Below, piece after piece: positions 28,594 through 38,511 of a stretch of 64,000 bases of DNA. Source of the DNA: Caryophanales bacterium. Lineage in GTDB: Bacteria > Bacillota > Bacilli > CAJFEE01. The notes beneath the pieces are model-generated. The model was not told the DNA's origin. It made no database searches and saw only the letters and a list, made by a program, of their open reading frames with translations. The stretch is from assembly GCA_029256085.1 (NCBI GenBank), contig JAQSYP010000008.1:1-64000 (forward strand), in the 5' to 3' direction. How positions within the stretch are numbered: the stretch's first letter is position 1; every line of letters starts with the position of its first letter. A program made the position numbers and the translations under genes.

Positions 28594-28773
28594 CATTCGT
28601 ATATTTTCGGGAATATGGCCCGTAAGTTTCTACAAAGCTACCGCAAATGGCTTGACTACGAGTGATGATAAAATAGGAAGATTAGTGTGTTCTTTTTTGG
28701 ATACCTGATCAGTCACCTGTTTTGCCTACACTTACTATGTCATGTCTCTAAGCGATGCTTAGAGACATTTTTA
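28594..28773 (+). promoter_or_regulatory. Guanine riboswitch and terminator upstream of pbuG
   Basis: Aptamer 28594-28664: P1 pairs CATTCGTA with TACGAGTG; GGGAATATGG, AAGTTTCTAC and TTGACTACG are conserved, with the C that selects guanine. The terminator has a perfect 12-bp stem, ATGTCTCTAAGC / GCTTAGAGACAT (28742-28768), and a T tract. OFF switch expected with guanine or hypoxanthine. Confidence 0.94.
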
Positions 28774-28828
28774 TGTTCATCGGAACTTACTAGGGAAAAC
28801 AAAAACTTGTCGGGGGGACAAAGAAAAA

Positions 28829-30136
28829 ATGAACGCACTAAAAAGTTATTTTGAGTTTGACAAACTAGGTACAAATCTTAGAACAGAAGTTATCGCTGGT
28901 CTTACAACATTCCTTTCAATGGCTTACATCCTTTTCGTAAATCCAATGGTTCTTGGGGATGCAGGGATGGATAAAGGCGCTGTATTTACAGCAACTGCAT
29001 TAGTTTCAGCTTTAGGGACAATAATCATGGGTGTTATGGGAAGATTACCTATCGCAACTGCGCCAGGTATGGGTCTAAACGCATTCTTCGCTTATGGTGT
29101 AGTAATTTCTATGGGTATTCCTTGGCAAACAGCTTTAGCTGGTGTTTTCATGTCAGGTATTCTATTTATGCTTTTAACAATGTCAGGCTTACGTGAAGCA
29201 ATCATTAATTCAATTCCAAACCAATTAAAGCACGCTGTTGCAGCAGGTATCGGTCTTTTCATCGCATTTATCGGATTCCAAAACGCTGGAATCGTAGTTA
29301 AAAACGATGCGACATTAGTTGGATTAGGTAATTTCGCAGCTGGAAATACACTACTTGCAATTTTCGGTATTGTAATTACAATAATTTTAATGGTTCGTAA
29401 AGTTAATGCAGCTATTTTCGTAGGTATGGTAGTTACATCGATAGTTGGTATGTTCTTTAACTTAGTTCAAGTTCCTACACAAGTAATAGGTGAGGTTCCG
29501 AGTCTTGCTCCGACTTTCGGTGTTGCAATCGAGAACTTTGATCAAATTTTAAACTTAAAATTATTAATGGTAGTATTTACATTCCTTTTCGTAGATTTCT
29601 TTGATACAGCAGGTACGTTAGTTGCAGTATGTTCACAAGCAAAGTTATTAGAAGATAACAAGATTCCTAGAGTTGGTAAAGCATTATTCGCTGACTCAAC
29701 AGCAATTATTGCAGGTGCGGTATTAGGCACATCTTCAACAACTTCTTATATTGAGTCATCAGCAGGTGTTGCTGCGGGTGGTCGTTCAGGTTTCACAGCA
29801 GTAGTTACGGGGTCATTTTTCTTACTAGCTCTAGCATTTTCACCACTTTTAAGTGTTGTTACAGCAGCAGTTACTGCTCCGGCATTAATCATCGTTGGTG
29901 CTTTGATGGTAACGTCTTTAGGTGAAATTGAGTGGAACAAACTTGAGATAGCAATTCCGGCATTCTTAACATTAATTACAATGCCTTTAAGCTACTCAAT
30001 CGCTAACGGTATTGCATTAGGCTTTGTATTATTCCCAATCACGATGGTAGTTGCAGGTCAACATAAGAAAGTTAGCCCGATGATGTATATACTATCAGTG
30101 ATCTTCTTACTATATTTAATCTTCTTAAGACACTAA
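28829..30136 (+). CDS. pbuG: Hypoxanthine/guanine permease (NCS2, AzgA/PbuG group)
   Basis: The 435-aa transporter has twelve or more membrane segments and imports hypoxanthine and guanine with protons. Family features are TEVIAGLTTFLSMAYILFVNP near the N terminus, TAPGMGLNAFFAYG, the VDFFDTAGTLV segment and SSTTSYIESSAGVAAGGR. GGGGGGA precedes the ATG. PurR boxes and a guanine riboswitch upstream support the purine substrate and the pbuG name. Confidence 0.95.
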   Translation: MNALKSYFEFDKLGTNLRTEVIAGLTTFLSMAYILFVNPMVLGDAGMDKGAVFTATALVSALGTIIMGVMGRLPIATAPGMGLNAFFAYGVVISMGIPWQTALAGVFMSGILFMLLTMSGLREAIINSIPNQLKHAVAAGIGLFIAFIGFQNAGIVVKNDATLVGLGNFAAGNTLLAIFGIVITIILMVRKVNAAIFVGMVVTSIVGMFFNLVQVPTQVIGEVPSLAPTFGVAIENFDQILNLKLLMVVFTFLFVDFFDTAGTLVAVCSQAKLLEDNKIPRVGKALFADSTAIIAGAVLGTSSTTSYIESSAGVAAGGRSGFTAVVTGSFFLLALAFSPLLSVVTAAVTAPALIIVGALMVTSLGEIEWNKLEIAIPAFLTLITMPLSYSIANGIALGFVLFPITMVVAGQHKKVSPMMYILSVIFLLYLIFLRH

Positions 30137-30145
30137 AATTAAATT

Positions 30146-30179
30146 AAAAAAGACTAGGTGAATTCGCCTAGTCTTTTTT
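30146..30179 (+). terminator. pbuG terminator
   Basis: Stem AAAAAAGACTAGG / CCTAGTCTTTTTT with loop TGAATTCG; strong and T-rich on both sides. Confidence 0.92.
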
Positions 30180-30190
30180 CATTGCCAATA

Positions 30191-30288
30191 TTTTTCGACA
30201 TTGCGGTTCAAAAAATCTGATTCACGGTGCAGTTTAAACTGAAAGTGGTGCAAAAATATTGTTTTACGGTGCAATCAGATGTATTAGA
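30191..30288 (+). repeat. 21-bp periodic array, GGTGCA type (4 units)
   Basis: Anchor TTTTTCGACA at 30191-30200. Heads start at 30205 (GGTTCAA), 30226 (GGTGCAG), 30247 (GGTGCAA) and 30268 (GGTGCAA), each 21 bp apart, the first 14 bp from the anchor start. It lies 12 bp behind the pbuG terminator, in the gene's direction. Confidence 0.85.
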
Positions 30289-30306
30289 ATAAGAGTGAGG
30301 TGGAAC

Positions 30307-30780
30307 ATGAAAAAGAAGATATTATATTTATTTATTGTCATTCTAATAATTAGTTTAATTTCTATAACTTTTCTTAAAAAAGAATCATTTACATATACAC
30401 CAACTACTGGAATGCACGAACAATATAATAAAAAAATAGCTAAACTCGAGAAGAAGCAGAAATCTAAGTTAGTTAGTGACCTATTAATTTTTGCAAAAGT
30501 AGACTTGTTTACTAAAAGGAATGTAAAAGTTACACAACCACAAGTCAATGCATTAATAGATGTATTATATGATAGATCAAGAGATACAATGGAATATTAC
30601 TTAAAAAACAATAACGAAATGACTGATAAGCAAAAAGAACAATACATTTTCCTGTTATTAAAAATGCGAACCATTGAGACTAGACTTATAGATTTAAACA
30701 TAAAAAATCCCGAAAAAGAAATGTTAATTATGCTTCATTATGATATGCGTGATCTTCTTGATGTATTAGAATCATTATAA
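30307..30780 (+). CDS. Membrane-anchored hypothetical protein
   Basis: The 157-aa product has one N-terminal membrane anchor (KKKILYLFIVILIISLIS) followed by a charged, helical domain with EQYNKKIAKLEKKQKSKLVS, likely a short coiled coil, and no catalytic motif. It was not recognised. Start ATG at 30307 after GAGGTGG; a reading from 30259 has no ribosome site. Confidence 0.7.
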   Translation: MKKKILYLFIVILIISLISITFLKKESFTYTPTTGMHEQYNKKIAKLEKKQKSKLVSDLLIFAKVDLFTKRNVKVTQPQVNALIDVLYDRSRDTMEYYLKNNNEMTDKQKEQYIFLLLKMRTIETRLIDLNIKNPEKEMLIMLHYDMRDLLDVLESL

Positions 30781-30790
30781 GAATACTAGT

Positions 30791-31234
30791 CTAGATATTT
30801 TCCCGGCTAGTACTAACATCTTTAAAACTCTTATACGAAGCGGGTGCGTTATTAAGTTTTTTAAATGTTAGCATTAATAGTCCGTTTTCATATTCTTTTT
30901 TAATCCTTTTCGGATCTACAGCAGTCGGCAACACAATACTTCTATCAAAGCTACCTTGATAAATACCCTCTTCCTTTATATTAAAGTTTTCGTATTTAAC
31001 TATAATTTCCCCATGTAATACAATATGATTGTCTTCGACGTTTATATTGATATCATCTACTTTAAAAAGTCCTGGAAGTGCTATTACACACATTATTTCG
31101 TTATCATTTTCATAAATGTTAATTTGAGTACTGCCTGGTTGAAAATGGGGTTCGAACTTTTTCCAAAAGCTCTCGCCAAAAAACATATCCATTTGCTTTC
31201 TCCATGCGTTTGGATCTTGAAAAGGTGAAAACAT
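30791..31234 (-). CDS. Hsp20/alpha-crystallin family small heat-shock-like protein
   Basis: The 147-aa protein has an N-terminal arm MFSPFQDPNAWRKQMDMFFG and an alpha-crystallin domain with NDNEIMCVIALPGL, EDNHIVLHGEI and the closing ENGLLMLTFKK. Small Hsp20 proteins hold unfolded proteins; in Bacillus several are spore-coat-associated (CotM/CotP-like). Which applies here is open. GAGGAGG precedes the ATG at 31234. Divergent from the pur operon. Confidence 0.82.
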   Translation of the reverse strand: MFSPFQDPNAWRKQMDMFFGESFWKKFEPHFQPGSTQINIYENDNEIMCVIALPGLFKVDDININVEDNHIVLHGEIIVKYENFNIKEEGIYQGSFDRSIVLPTAVDPKRIKKEYENGLLMLTFKKLNNAPASYKSFKDVSTSRENI

Positions 31235-31301
31235 AGTAACTCCTCCTCTAATTTGGGCATTATTAATTACAATATGATATGACTGCAAAACGGTGAATCA
31301 A

Positions 31302-31380
31302 AAATACACGAACATTAACAATTTAAATAATAATATTGTTCGATTTTTCGTTGACTTTAACTAGTGTTTTCCATTAAAAT
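31302..31380 (+). promoter_or_regulatory. PurR box pair and promoter of the pur operon
   Basis: ACGAACATT (31308-31316) and inverted AATATTGTTCGA (31332-31343) are PurBoxes arranged as in B. subtilis. TTGACT (31351-31356), an 18-bp spacer and TAAAAT (31375-31380) make the promoter. PurR repression is lifted by PRPP. Confidence 0.82.
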
Positions 31381-31407
31381 AAACATATAAAAAGTAAATA
31401 AATTTTT

Positions 31408-31634
31408 CCTCATATAATCTTGGGATAATGGCCCATAAGTTTCTACCCAATAACCGTTAATTATTGGACTATGAGGGAGAGTAGCTTGCTTCGCTAGTTT
31501 AAAAGCTACACATATATTAGTCTATTTTTCTTTAGTCGTTTTTTGTAGAAAAATGATAGACTATTAATTGTGATGCAAAGTACTGGGGTAGTGTACTTTC
31601 CCTTGAGTCATTGGGAACGCACTACCCCTTTTTA
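31408..31634 (+). promoter_or_regulatory. Guanine riboswitch and terminator of the pur operon
   Basis: Aptamer 31408-31476: P1 CCTCATA / TATGAGG, GATAATGG, AAGTTTCTACC and TTGGACTATG, the guanine-type C present. The terminator GGGGTAGTG / CACTACCCC (31585-31628) with an internal TTTCCC/GGGAA step and TTTTTATTTT follows. Excess guanine or hypoxanthine ends transcription before purE. Confidence 0.95.
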
Positions 31635-31659
31635 TTTTGAGGAGAAATGGAGGATAGAT

Positions 31660-32142
31660 TTGAAACCAATTGTGGGAGTCATAATGGGAAGTAATTCTGA
31701 TTGGGATACGATGAAATTTTCATGTGAAATATTAGATAAACTTGAAATTCCATATGAGAAAAAGGTTGTTTCTGCACATAGAACTCCAGATCTAATGTTT
31801 GAATACGCACAAACAGCTAGAGACAGAGGATTGAAAGTAATCATTGCAGGCGCAGGTGGAGCAGCACATTTACCTGGGATGGTTGCATCAAAAAGTACAT
31901 TGCCAGTAATAGGTGTTCCAGTTCAGTCAAAATCACTGAATGGCCTTGATTCACTGCTTTCAATTGTGCAAATGCCAGGTGGAGTACCCGTTGCAACTGT
32001 TGCAATAGGTGCGTCTGGAGCAACTAATGCTGGATTACTAGCAGCTCAAATATTGGCTATTTTTGATGAGGAATTAAATTATAAATTAATACAACATAAA
32101 GAAGATATGAAAAATCATGTCATAAATGAAATGGTGTTATAG
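31660..32142 (+). CDS. purE: N5-carboxyaminoimidazole ribonucleotide mutase PurE
   Basis: The 160-aa class I PurE converts N5-CAIR to CAIR. It has [14 protein letters not shown], the catalytic [11 protein letters not shown] and [12 protein letters not shown]. The start is TTG at 31660 after ATGGAGG; the ATG at 31570 lies inside the terminator and would add unrelated residues. First gene of the twelve-gene pur operon; its stop codon touches the purK ATG. Confidence 0.95.
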   Translation: MKPIVGVIMGSNSDWDTMKFSCEILDKLEIPYEKKVVSAHRTPDLMFEYAQTARDRGLKVIIAGAGGAAHLPGMVASKSTLPVIGVPVQSKSLNGLDSLLSIVQMPGGVPVATVAIGASGATNAGLLAAQILAIFDEELNYKLIQHKEDMKNHVINEMVL

Positions 32143-33267
32143 ATGAGTAAAGTAATCTTACCACCGTCCACGATTGGAATAATCGGTGGAGGTCAGTTAG
32201 GAAGAATGATGGCGTTAAGTGCAAAAGCGATGGGATACAAAATAGCATCATTAGATCCGACGACTAATAGTCCATTAGGGCAAATTGCGGATTACGAGAT
32301 TATTGCACGGTATGATGATTTAGAAGCAATAAAAAAGTTGGCAGATGTTAGTGATGTAATTACCTATGAATTTGAAAATATTAGCTATGAATCACTTAAT
32401 TGGCTTGAAAAAAATACAAACTTACCTCAGAAAAGTGCACTATTAAAATTCACGCAAAACCGTATAACTGAAAAAAAGAAGCTCATTGACCTTAAAGTAA
32501 ATGTAGCGCCATTTCAAGAAGTTAATAACATTAGTGAGCTTGAAGATGCCTTAGAGTCTATAGGTTTCCCTTCTGTTTTAAAAACCTGTACCGGGGGCTA
32601 CGATGGCAAAGGTCAGGTAGTGCTAAAATTTGATGAGAACTTAAGTCAAGCAAAGCAGTTATTAGAATCAGGTCAATGTGTTCTTGAGAAGTGGATTGAT
32701 TTCCGACTTGAAATATCAGTAATTGTTGTTAGAAACTCAAACTGGGAAACAAGAATTTTCCCAGTGGCAGAAAATAATCATAGGGATAATATTCTGCACA
32801 CGTCAATTGTGCCTGCACGAATATCATCAGAAATTAAACAACAGGCCAAAGCAATGGCGCTACAAATTGCAGAGGGACTCGACTTAGTAGGGACATTAGC
32901 TATTGAGATGTTTGTTGCTAACAACGGGGAAATATATGTAAATGAGCTTGCACCGCGACCTCATAATTCAGGACATTATACAATGGATGGTTGTCTGACG
33001 TCACAATTTGAACAACATATCCGTGCTATATGCAATCTTCCGTTAGGACATACTGATATTATAAAACCAGTAGTTATGGTAAATATTTTAGGTGAACATT
33101 TACAACTAGTGCTAGATAACATAGACATACTAAGACATGGGAAGCTTCACTTATATGGAAAAGCAGACCCTAAACATAAAAGGAAAATGGGACATATAAA
33201 TTTTCCGACAAATAACATTGAAGAAGCATTAACCTATATAAATTCGTTAAAAATATGGAATAACTAA
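32143..33267 (+). CDS. purK: N5-carboxyaminoimidazole ribonucleotide synthase PurK
   Basis: The 374-aa ATP-grasp enzyme makes N5-CAIR from AIR, bicarbonate and ATP. Features are GIIGGGQLGRMM at the N terminus, the ATP-binding VLKTCTGGYDGKGQVVL and FVANNGEIYVNELAPRPHNS. No separate ribosome site is clear at the junction with purE, so translational coupling is likely. Confidence 0.95.
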   Translation: MSKVILPPSTIGIIGGGQLGRMMALSAKAMGYKIASLDPTTNSPLGQIADYEIIARYDDLEAIKKLADVSDVITYEFENISYESLNWLEKNTNLPQKSALLKFTQNRITEKKKLIDLKVNVAPFQEVNNISELEDALESIGFPSVLKTCTGGYDGKGQVVLKFDENLSQAKQLLESGQCVLEKWIDFRLEISVIVVRNSNWETRIFPVAENNHRDNILHTSIVPARISSEIKQQAKAMALQIAEGLDLVGTLAIEMFVANNGEIYVNELAPRPHNSGHYTMDGCLTSQFEQHIRAICNLPLGHTDIIKPVVMVNILGEHLQLVLDNIDILRHGKLHLYGKADPKHKRKMGHINFPTNNIEEALTYINSLKIWNN

Positions 33268-33285
33268 CAATTTGGAGGATACACG

Positions 33286-34578
33286 ATGATAGAACGTTAT
33301 TCGCGACCAGAAATGCGAAAAATTTGGACTGAAGAAAATAAATTTCAAGCATGGCTTGAAGTTGAAATTTTAGCTTGTGAAGCATGGGCTGAAATAGGTG
33401 ATATCCCTAAAGAAGATGTTGCTAAATTACGAGAAAATGCAGGGTTCGATATTAATAGAATTTATGAAATTGAAAAAGAAACACGCCATGATGTTGTTGC
33501 ATTTACGAGAGCAGTTTCAGAAACTCTTGGTGACGAGAAAAAGTGGGTTCATTATGGACTGACATCAACCGACGTAGTTGATACAGCACTTTCTTACTTA
33601 ATTAAACAAGCGAATGAGATTATTTTAAGTGATCTTGAAAAGTTCTTAAACGTTTTAAAGGAAAAAGCTCAGGAACACAAACTAACTGTAATGATGGGAC
33701 GTACACATGGTGTTCATGCTGAACCAACAACTTTTGGGCTTAAGCTTGCACTATGGTATGAGGAAATGAAGCGCAATATTGAACGCTTTAAAGCATCAGC
33801 TAAATTCATTGAAGTAGGAAAAATTTCAGGCGCAGTTGGTACATACGCAAATATTGATCCATTTGTAGAAAAATACGTTTGTGAAAAGTTAGGATTAGAA
33901 GCATCACCGATTTCAACGCAAACATTACAACGTGACCGTCACGCAGATTATATGGCTACTTTAGCTTTAATTGCATCTTCAATAGAAAAATTTGCAGTTG
34001 AGATTCGTGGTTTACAAAAAAGTGAAACACGTGAAGTTGAAGAGTTTTTCGCAAAAGGACAAAAAGGTTCATCGGCTATGCCTCATAAACGGAATCCAAT
34101 CGGATCTGAGAACATGGCAGGAATTGCACGTGTAATTCGTGGATATATGTTAACTGCATATGAAAATGTTGCTTTATGGCATGAACGCGACATTTCACAT
34201 TCATCAGCTGAAAGAATTATCATACCTGATGCCACGATGGCGCTTAACTATATGCTGAATAGATTTACCAACATAGTGAAAAATCTAACTGTTTATCCGG
34301 AAAATATGAAAGCAAACATGAAGCGTACGTATGGATTAATATACTCGCAAAGAGTACTACTTGCTTTAATTGACGCAGGAATGTCTCGTGAAGAAGCTTA
34401 TGATACAGTTCAACCTAAAACGATGGAAGCATGGGAAAATCAAATCCAATTCCGCGATTTAGTTGAGACTGAGCCGAAAATTACAAGTGTACTTTCCATG
34501 GCACAGATTTCTGAATGCTTCGACTACACATATCACTTACAACACGTAGATACTATCTTTAAAAGATTAGGACTTTAA
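33286..34578 (+). CDS. purB: Adenylosuccinate lyase PurB
   Basis: The 430-aa lyase acts twice in purine synthesis, on SAICAR and adenylosuccinate. The family signature [14 protein letters not shown], the catalytic histidine in [16 protein letters not shown] and [13 protein letters not shown] are present. TTGGAGG precedes the ATG. A terminator-like hairpin follows inside the operon. Confidence 0.97.
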   Translation: MIERYSRPEMRKIWTEENKFQAWLEVEILACEAWAEIGDIPKEDVAKLRENAGFDINRIYEIEKETRHDVVAFTRAVSETLGDEKKWVHYGLTSTDVVDTALSYLIKQANEIILSDLEKFLNVLKEKAQEHKLTVMMGRTHGVHAEPTTFGLKLALWYEEMKRNIERFKASAKFIEVGKISGAVGTYANIDPFVEKYVCEKLGLEASPISTQTLQRDRHADYMATLALIASSIEKFAVEIRGLQKSETREVEEFFAKGQKGSSAMPHKRNPIGSENMAGIARVIRGYMLTAYENVALWHERDISHSSAERIIIPDATMALNYMLNRFTNIVKNLTVYPENMKANMKRTYGLIYSQRVLLALIDAGMSREEAYDTVQPKTMEAWENQIQFRDLVETEPKITSVLSMAQISECFDYTYHLQHVDTIFKRLGL

Positions 34579-34585
34579 GAATATT

Positions 34586-34638
34586 TGACTGGCATTTAAT
34601 CGTACCAAAGGATAGATTGGTGCCAGTCATTTTATTTT
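34586..34638 (+). terminator. Terminator-like hairpin inside the pur operon (purB-purC)
   Basis: Perfect 9-bp TGACTGGCA / TGCCAGTCA extended by CCAA / TTGG across a bulge, followed by TTTTATTTT. It looks like a genuine intrinsic terminator, so transcription may drop between purB and purC. Confidence 0.7.
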
Positions 34639-34661
34639 GAAATAGATTTGGAGGATGAATA

Positions 34662-35378
34662 GTGAACAGGGGAAAGATGCTATATGAAGGTAAAGCTAAA
34701 AAAATCTTTTCGACTAATGAATCAGAATATTATTGGGTAGAGTACAAAGACAGTGCTACTGCTTTTAATGGAGAAAAGAAAGAGGATTTCATTGGGAAAG
34801 GCGCACTTAACAATAAGATTACTAGTTTAATATTTAGTAGATTATCCGAAGCAAAAATCCCGAATCACTTTGTAAAACAAATCTCAGAAACGGAACAAAT
34901 TGTGGAAAAAGTTACAATTATACCAGTTGAAGTAGTAGTTAGAAATATTGTGGCAGGTAGCCTAAGTAAGCGTTTAGGAATCACAGAGGGTAGTAAAATT
35001 GAAAAACCAATAATTGAATTTTACTACAAGAATGACGATTTAGGGGACCCGTTAATAAACGAAGACCATATTAAAATGTTAAACCTTGCTAATGATGAAA
35101 TAATTTCTAAAATGAAGAGTCTTGCACACTCAATTAACGGTGTTTTGCAAGATTTATTTTCCGAATCTTCGGTCAACTTAATTGATTTTAAAGTTGAATT
35201 TGGGCTAACAACGACAGGGGATTTGATTTTGGCAGATGAGATTTCTCCTGATACATGTCGCCTCTGGGATAAAGAGACAGGGGAAAAGCTAGATAAGGAC
35301 GTTTTCCGTAGAGGAATAGGTAAATTAACTGATGCTTATGAAGAAATACTAAAAAGGTTAGGTGGCGCACATGTATAA
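34662..35378 (+). CDS. purC: SAICAR synthase PurC
   Basis: The 238-aa enzyme couples CAIR with aspartate using ATP. It shows MLYEGKAKKIF, VEYKDSATAFNGEKK, VPVEVVVRNIVAGSLSKR and ADEISPDTCRLWD. The start is GTG at 34662 after TTGGAGG, although an ATG five codons on is possible. It overlaps purS by 8 bases. Confidence 0.96.
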   Translation: MNRGKMLYEGKAKKIFSTNESEYYWVEYKDSATAFNGEKKEDFIGKGALNNKITSLIFSRLSEAKIPNHFVKQISETEQIVEKVTIIPVEVVVRNIVAGSLSKRLGITEGSKIEKPIIEFYYKNDDLGDPLINEDHIKMLNLANDEIISKMKSLAHSINGVLQDLFSESSVNLIDFKVEFGLTTTGDLILADEISPDTCRLWDKETGEKLDKDVFRRGIGKLTDAYEEILKRLGGAHV

Positions 35379-35622
35379 AGTTAAAGTTTTCGTAACGTTA
35401 AAAGAGAATGTACTTGATCCTCAAGGTCATGCGGTAAAAAATTCATTACACAGTCTTAACTATTCTAATGTTAGTGATGTAAGAATTGGGAAATTCATGG
35501 AACTAGTAATTGACAATTCTGATCAAGACATTGATGAAGCGGTTAAAGAAATTTGTGAAAAACTGTTGGCGAATACAGTAATTGAAGATTATCGCTATGA
35601 GATTGAGGAGGTAATATCGTAA
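35371..35622 (+). CDS. purS: Phosphoribosylformylglycinamidine synthase subunit PurS
   Basis: This 83-aa small subunit bridges PurL and PurQ in FGAM synthase. It begins [19 protein letters not shown] and ends in [18 protein letters not shown], as in B. subtilis PurS. The start is the ATG at 35371 after GGTGG; an in-frame GTG 9 bases upstream is unlikely. Confidence 0.95.
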   Translation: MYKVKVFVTLKENVLDPQGHAVKNSLHSLNYSNVSDVRIGKFMELVIDNSDQDIDEAVKEICEKLLANTVIEDYRYEIEEVIS

Positions 35623-36305
35623 TGAAATATGCGGTAATAGTATTTCCAGGTTCAAATTGCGACATTGACATGTACCATGCAATTAAAGATGAACTAGGAG
35701 AAGAAGTAGAATATGTTTGGCATACAGAAAGCTGTCTTGATAGCTTTGATGCGATTCTATTACCAGGTGGTTTTTCATACGGTGATTATTTAAGAACTGG
35801 AGCAATTGCACGTTTTTCTAACGTTATGAACGCTATTAAACTAGCAGCAGAAGCTGGTAAACCTGTCCTCGGTGTATGTAATGGATTTCAGATTTTACTA
35901 GAATCACATCTACTACCTGGGGCAATGAGAAAAAACGAGAACTTGAAATTTATATGCGACACTGTCGAACTTCGAGTTGAAAATAACGAAACATCTTTTA
36001 CAACACAGTATTCAAAAAATGAAATCATTAACATTCCAATTGCACACGGTGAAGGAAACTATTATTGTGATGCTACTACTCTTGAAAAGCTAGAAAATAA
36101 TAATCAAGTTGTTTTCAGATACGTTAATAACCCAAATGGAAGTATAAATGACATTGCTGGAATAATAAACGAAGCTGGTAATGTTCTAGGGATGATGCCT
36201 CATCCGGAAAGAGCAGTTGATAGTTTGTTAGGAAGTAATGATGGACTTAAAATGTTTAAATCTATATTAAGCTACTGGAGGGAAAAGCATGTTGTTAAAG
36301 CATGA
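35622..36305 (+). CDS. purQ: Phosphoribosylformylglycinamidine synthase subunit PurQ
   Basis: The 227-aa glutaminase subunit supplies ammonia to PurL. The class I amidotransferase nucleophile lies in [11 protein letters not shown], with the His/Glu pair in [15 protein letters not shown] overlap with purS and a 17-base overlap with purL indicate coupled translation of the three subunits. Confidence 0.97.
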   Translation: MKYAVIVFPGSNCDIDMYHAIKDELGEEVEYVWHTESCLDSFDAILLPGGFSYGDYLRTGAIARFSNVMNAIKLAAEAGKPVLGVCNGFQILLESHLLPGAMRKNENLKFICDTVELRVENNETSFTTQYSKNEIINIPIAHGEGNYYCDATTLEKLENNNQVVFRYVNNPNGSINDIAGIINEAGNVLGMMPHPERAVDSLLGSNDGLKMFKSILSYWREKHVVKA

Positions 36306-38511
36306 GCCTGCTCCATATCAGATTAAAGAGTTAAAGCTCTACAAAGATATGGGACTTAGTGACGAAGAATTTAGCAAGGTGGAGAGTATCCTCGGTAGAA
36401 CGCCGAACTATACAGAAACTGGAATTTTTGCAGTAATGTGGTCTGAGCACTGTAGTTATAAAAATTCTAAACAAGTATTAAGAAAGTTTCCTGTTTCTGG
36501 CCAAAGGGTATTACAAGGTCCAGGAGAAGGAGCAGGAATCGTTGATATTGGTGATAATCAGGCAGTAGTTTTTAAGATTGAAAGTCATAATCACCCTTCT
36601 GCAATAGAGCCTTATCAAGGTGCTGCAACAGGTGTCGGCGGAATTATTAGAGACGTTTTCTCAATGGGAGCTAGACCGATAGCGTTACTTAACTCTTTGA
36701 GATTTGGTGAACTTAATAAGCCTAGAACAAAGTATTTATTTAAAGAAGTTGTCGCAGGAATTGCGGGATACGGAAATTGTATTGGTATTCCAACTGTTGG
36801 TGGGGAAGTTCAATTTGATTCATGTTATGAAGGTAACCCTCTAGTTAACGCGATGTGTGTTGGTTTAATCGATCATAAAGATATAAAAAAAGGCCAAGCG
36901 CATGGACTAGGCAATTCTGTTATCTACGTTGGTGCAGCGACAGGAAAAGACGGTATCCACGGTGCAACTTTTGCCTCAGAGGAACTTTCAGAGAACTCTG
37001 ATGAAAAACGTCCTGCAGTTCAAGTTGGTGATCCGTTCATGGAAAAGCTTTTACTCGAAGCGTGCCTTGAAATAATTCAACTTGATAGTTTAGTAGGTAT
37101 TCAAGATATGGGAGCGGCTGGACTTACATCATCATCTGCAGAAATGGCATCAAAAGCGGGAATGGGTATCGAATTAAACTTAAATGAAGTACCTCAAAGA
37201 GAACCAAACATGTCAGCTTACGAAATGATGCTGTCTGAATCTCAAGAACGTATGCTTCTAGTTATTAAAAAAGGTTACGAGGAAGAAGTTTTTCAGATTA
37301 CTAGAAAATATGGATTAGAAGCAAAAGTAATAGGTAAAGTTACTGATGATAAAATTTTAAGGCTTTTGCATAATGGTGAAGTAGCTGCAGAAATTCCAGC
37401 TGATGCTTTAGCAGAAGAAGCTCCTGTTTACAATAGAGAATCGAAGGAAGCTAGTTACTATGCAGAATTCCAAACGTTGGAGGAAATAGTTCCAGAAGTA
37501 AATGACATCCAATCAGTTTTTGAGGAATTGTTAACCCGGCCTACAGTAGCTTCTAAAGAATGGGTGTATAAACAATATGACCATCAAGTAAGAACGAGTA
37601 CTGTTGTTACCCCAGGATCTGATGCAGCGGTTGTCAGAATTAGAGGAACAGAGAAGGCGTTAGCAATGACGACGGATTGCAACTCAAGATATATATATTT
37701 AGATCCTAAAGTCGGTGGGAAAATTGCTGTTGCTGAGGCTGCAAGAAATATAGTTTGTTCTGGGGCTCAACCTTTAGCAATAACTGATTGTTTAAACTTT
37801 GGAAATCCAGAAAAGCCAGAAATATTTTGGCAGCTAGAACAGTCAGTTGAAGGTATGGCAGAAGCGTGTCGTAAACTTGAAACACCTGTTATTAGTGGGA
37901 ATGTGAGTCTATACAATGAAACGAACGGTGATGCTGTTTACCCGACGCCTGTTGTTGGAATGGTCGGTTTAATAAGTGATTTAAAACATATAACTACCCA
38001 ACAATTCAAAAATGACGGAGATCTCGTATATTTAATAGGTGAAACTAAACCAGAGTTTGGTGGGAGCGAATTACAAAAGCTTCTTCACGGAGATATCTTT
38101 GGAAAGGCACCATCAATTAATTTAGACGAAGAGGCAGTAAGACAGCAGCAAGTTCTAACAGCAATTAAATTAGGTTTAATTCAGTCTGCACATGACGTTT
38201 CAGAAGGTGGAGTAAGTGTTGCGATCGCAGAATGTTTAATGGGTAGTAACGAACTAGGTGCAGACATTACTATAAATGGAAACCCTGTGGTTGAGCTATT
38301 TAGTGAATCACAATCCAGATTTCTAGTATCTATTAAAAAAGAGAAACGTAAAATTTTCGAAACTATTATCGAAGATGCAAAATGTATAGGAACAGTTAAT
38401 AAATCTAACGTTCTACTAATTAAAAATAGTTCTAAGGAAACTCTGATAAATTGTAATGTTTCTGAGTTAACTGCAACCTGGAAAGGGGCAATTCCGTGCT
38501 TGCTGAAATAA
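36289..38511 (+). CDS. purL: Phosphoribosylformylglycinamidine synthase subunit PurL
   Basis: The 740-aa small-type PurL converts FGAR to FGAM. It has [33 protein letters not shown] and [17 protein letters not shown], and a duplicated AIRS-like C-terminal half. Length is normal for the PurS/PurQ-dependent form. GAGGG precedes the ATG. It overlaps purF by 16 bases. Confidence 0.97.
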   Translation: MLLKHEPAPYQIKELKLYKDMGLSDEEFSKVESILGRTPNYTETGIFAVMWSEHCSYKNSKQVLRKFPVSGQRVLQGPGEGAGIVDIGDNQAVVFKIESHNHPSAIEPYQGAATGVGGIIRDVFSMGARPIALLNSLRFGELNKPRTKYLFKEVVAGIAGYGNCIGIPTVGGEVQFDSCYEGNPLVNAMCVGLIDHKDIKKGQAHGLGNSVIYVGAATGKDGIHGATFASEELSENSDEKRPAVQVGDPFMEKLLLEACLEIIQLDSLVGIQDMGAAGLTSSSAEMASKAGMGIELNLNEVPQREPNMSAYEMMLSESQERMLLVIKKGYEEEVFQITRKYGLEAKVIGKVTDDKILRLLHNGEVAAEIPADALAEEAPVYNRESKEASYYAEFQTLEEIVPEVNDIQSVFEELLTRPTVASKEWVYKQYDHQVRTSTVVTPGSDAAVVRIRGTEKALAMTTDCNSRYIYLDPKVGGKIAVAEAARNIVCSGAQPLAITDCLNFGNPEKPEIFWQLEQSVEGMAEACRKLETPVISGNVSLYNETNGDAVYPTPVVGMVGLISDLKHITTQQFKNDGDLVYLIGETKPEFGGSELQKLLHGDIFGKAPSINLDEEAVRQQQVLTAIKLGLIQSAHDVSEGGVSVAIAECLMGSNELGADITINGNPVVELFSESQSRFLVSIKKEKRKIFETIIEDAKCIGTVNKSNVLLIKNSSKETLINCNVSELTATWKGAIPCLLK

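Noticed and set aside
31570-31659. N-terminal extension of PurE from the ATG at 31570
   Set aside because: It lies in the riboswitch terminator and has no homology; TTG at 31660 has the ribosome site.
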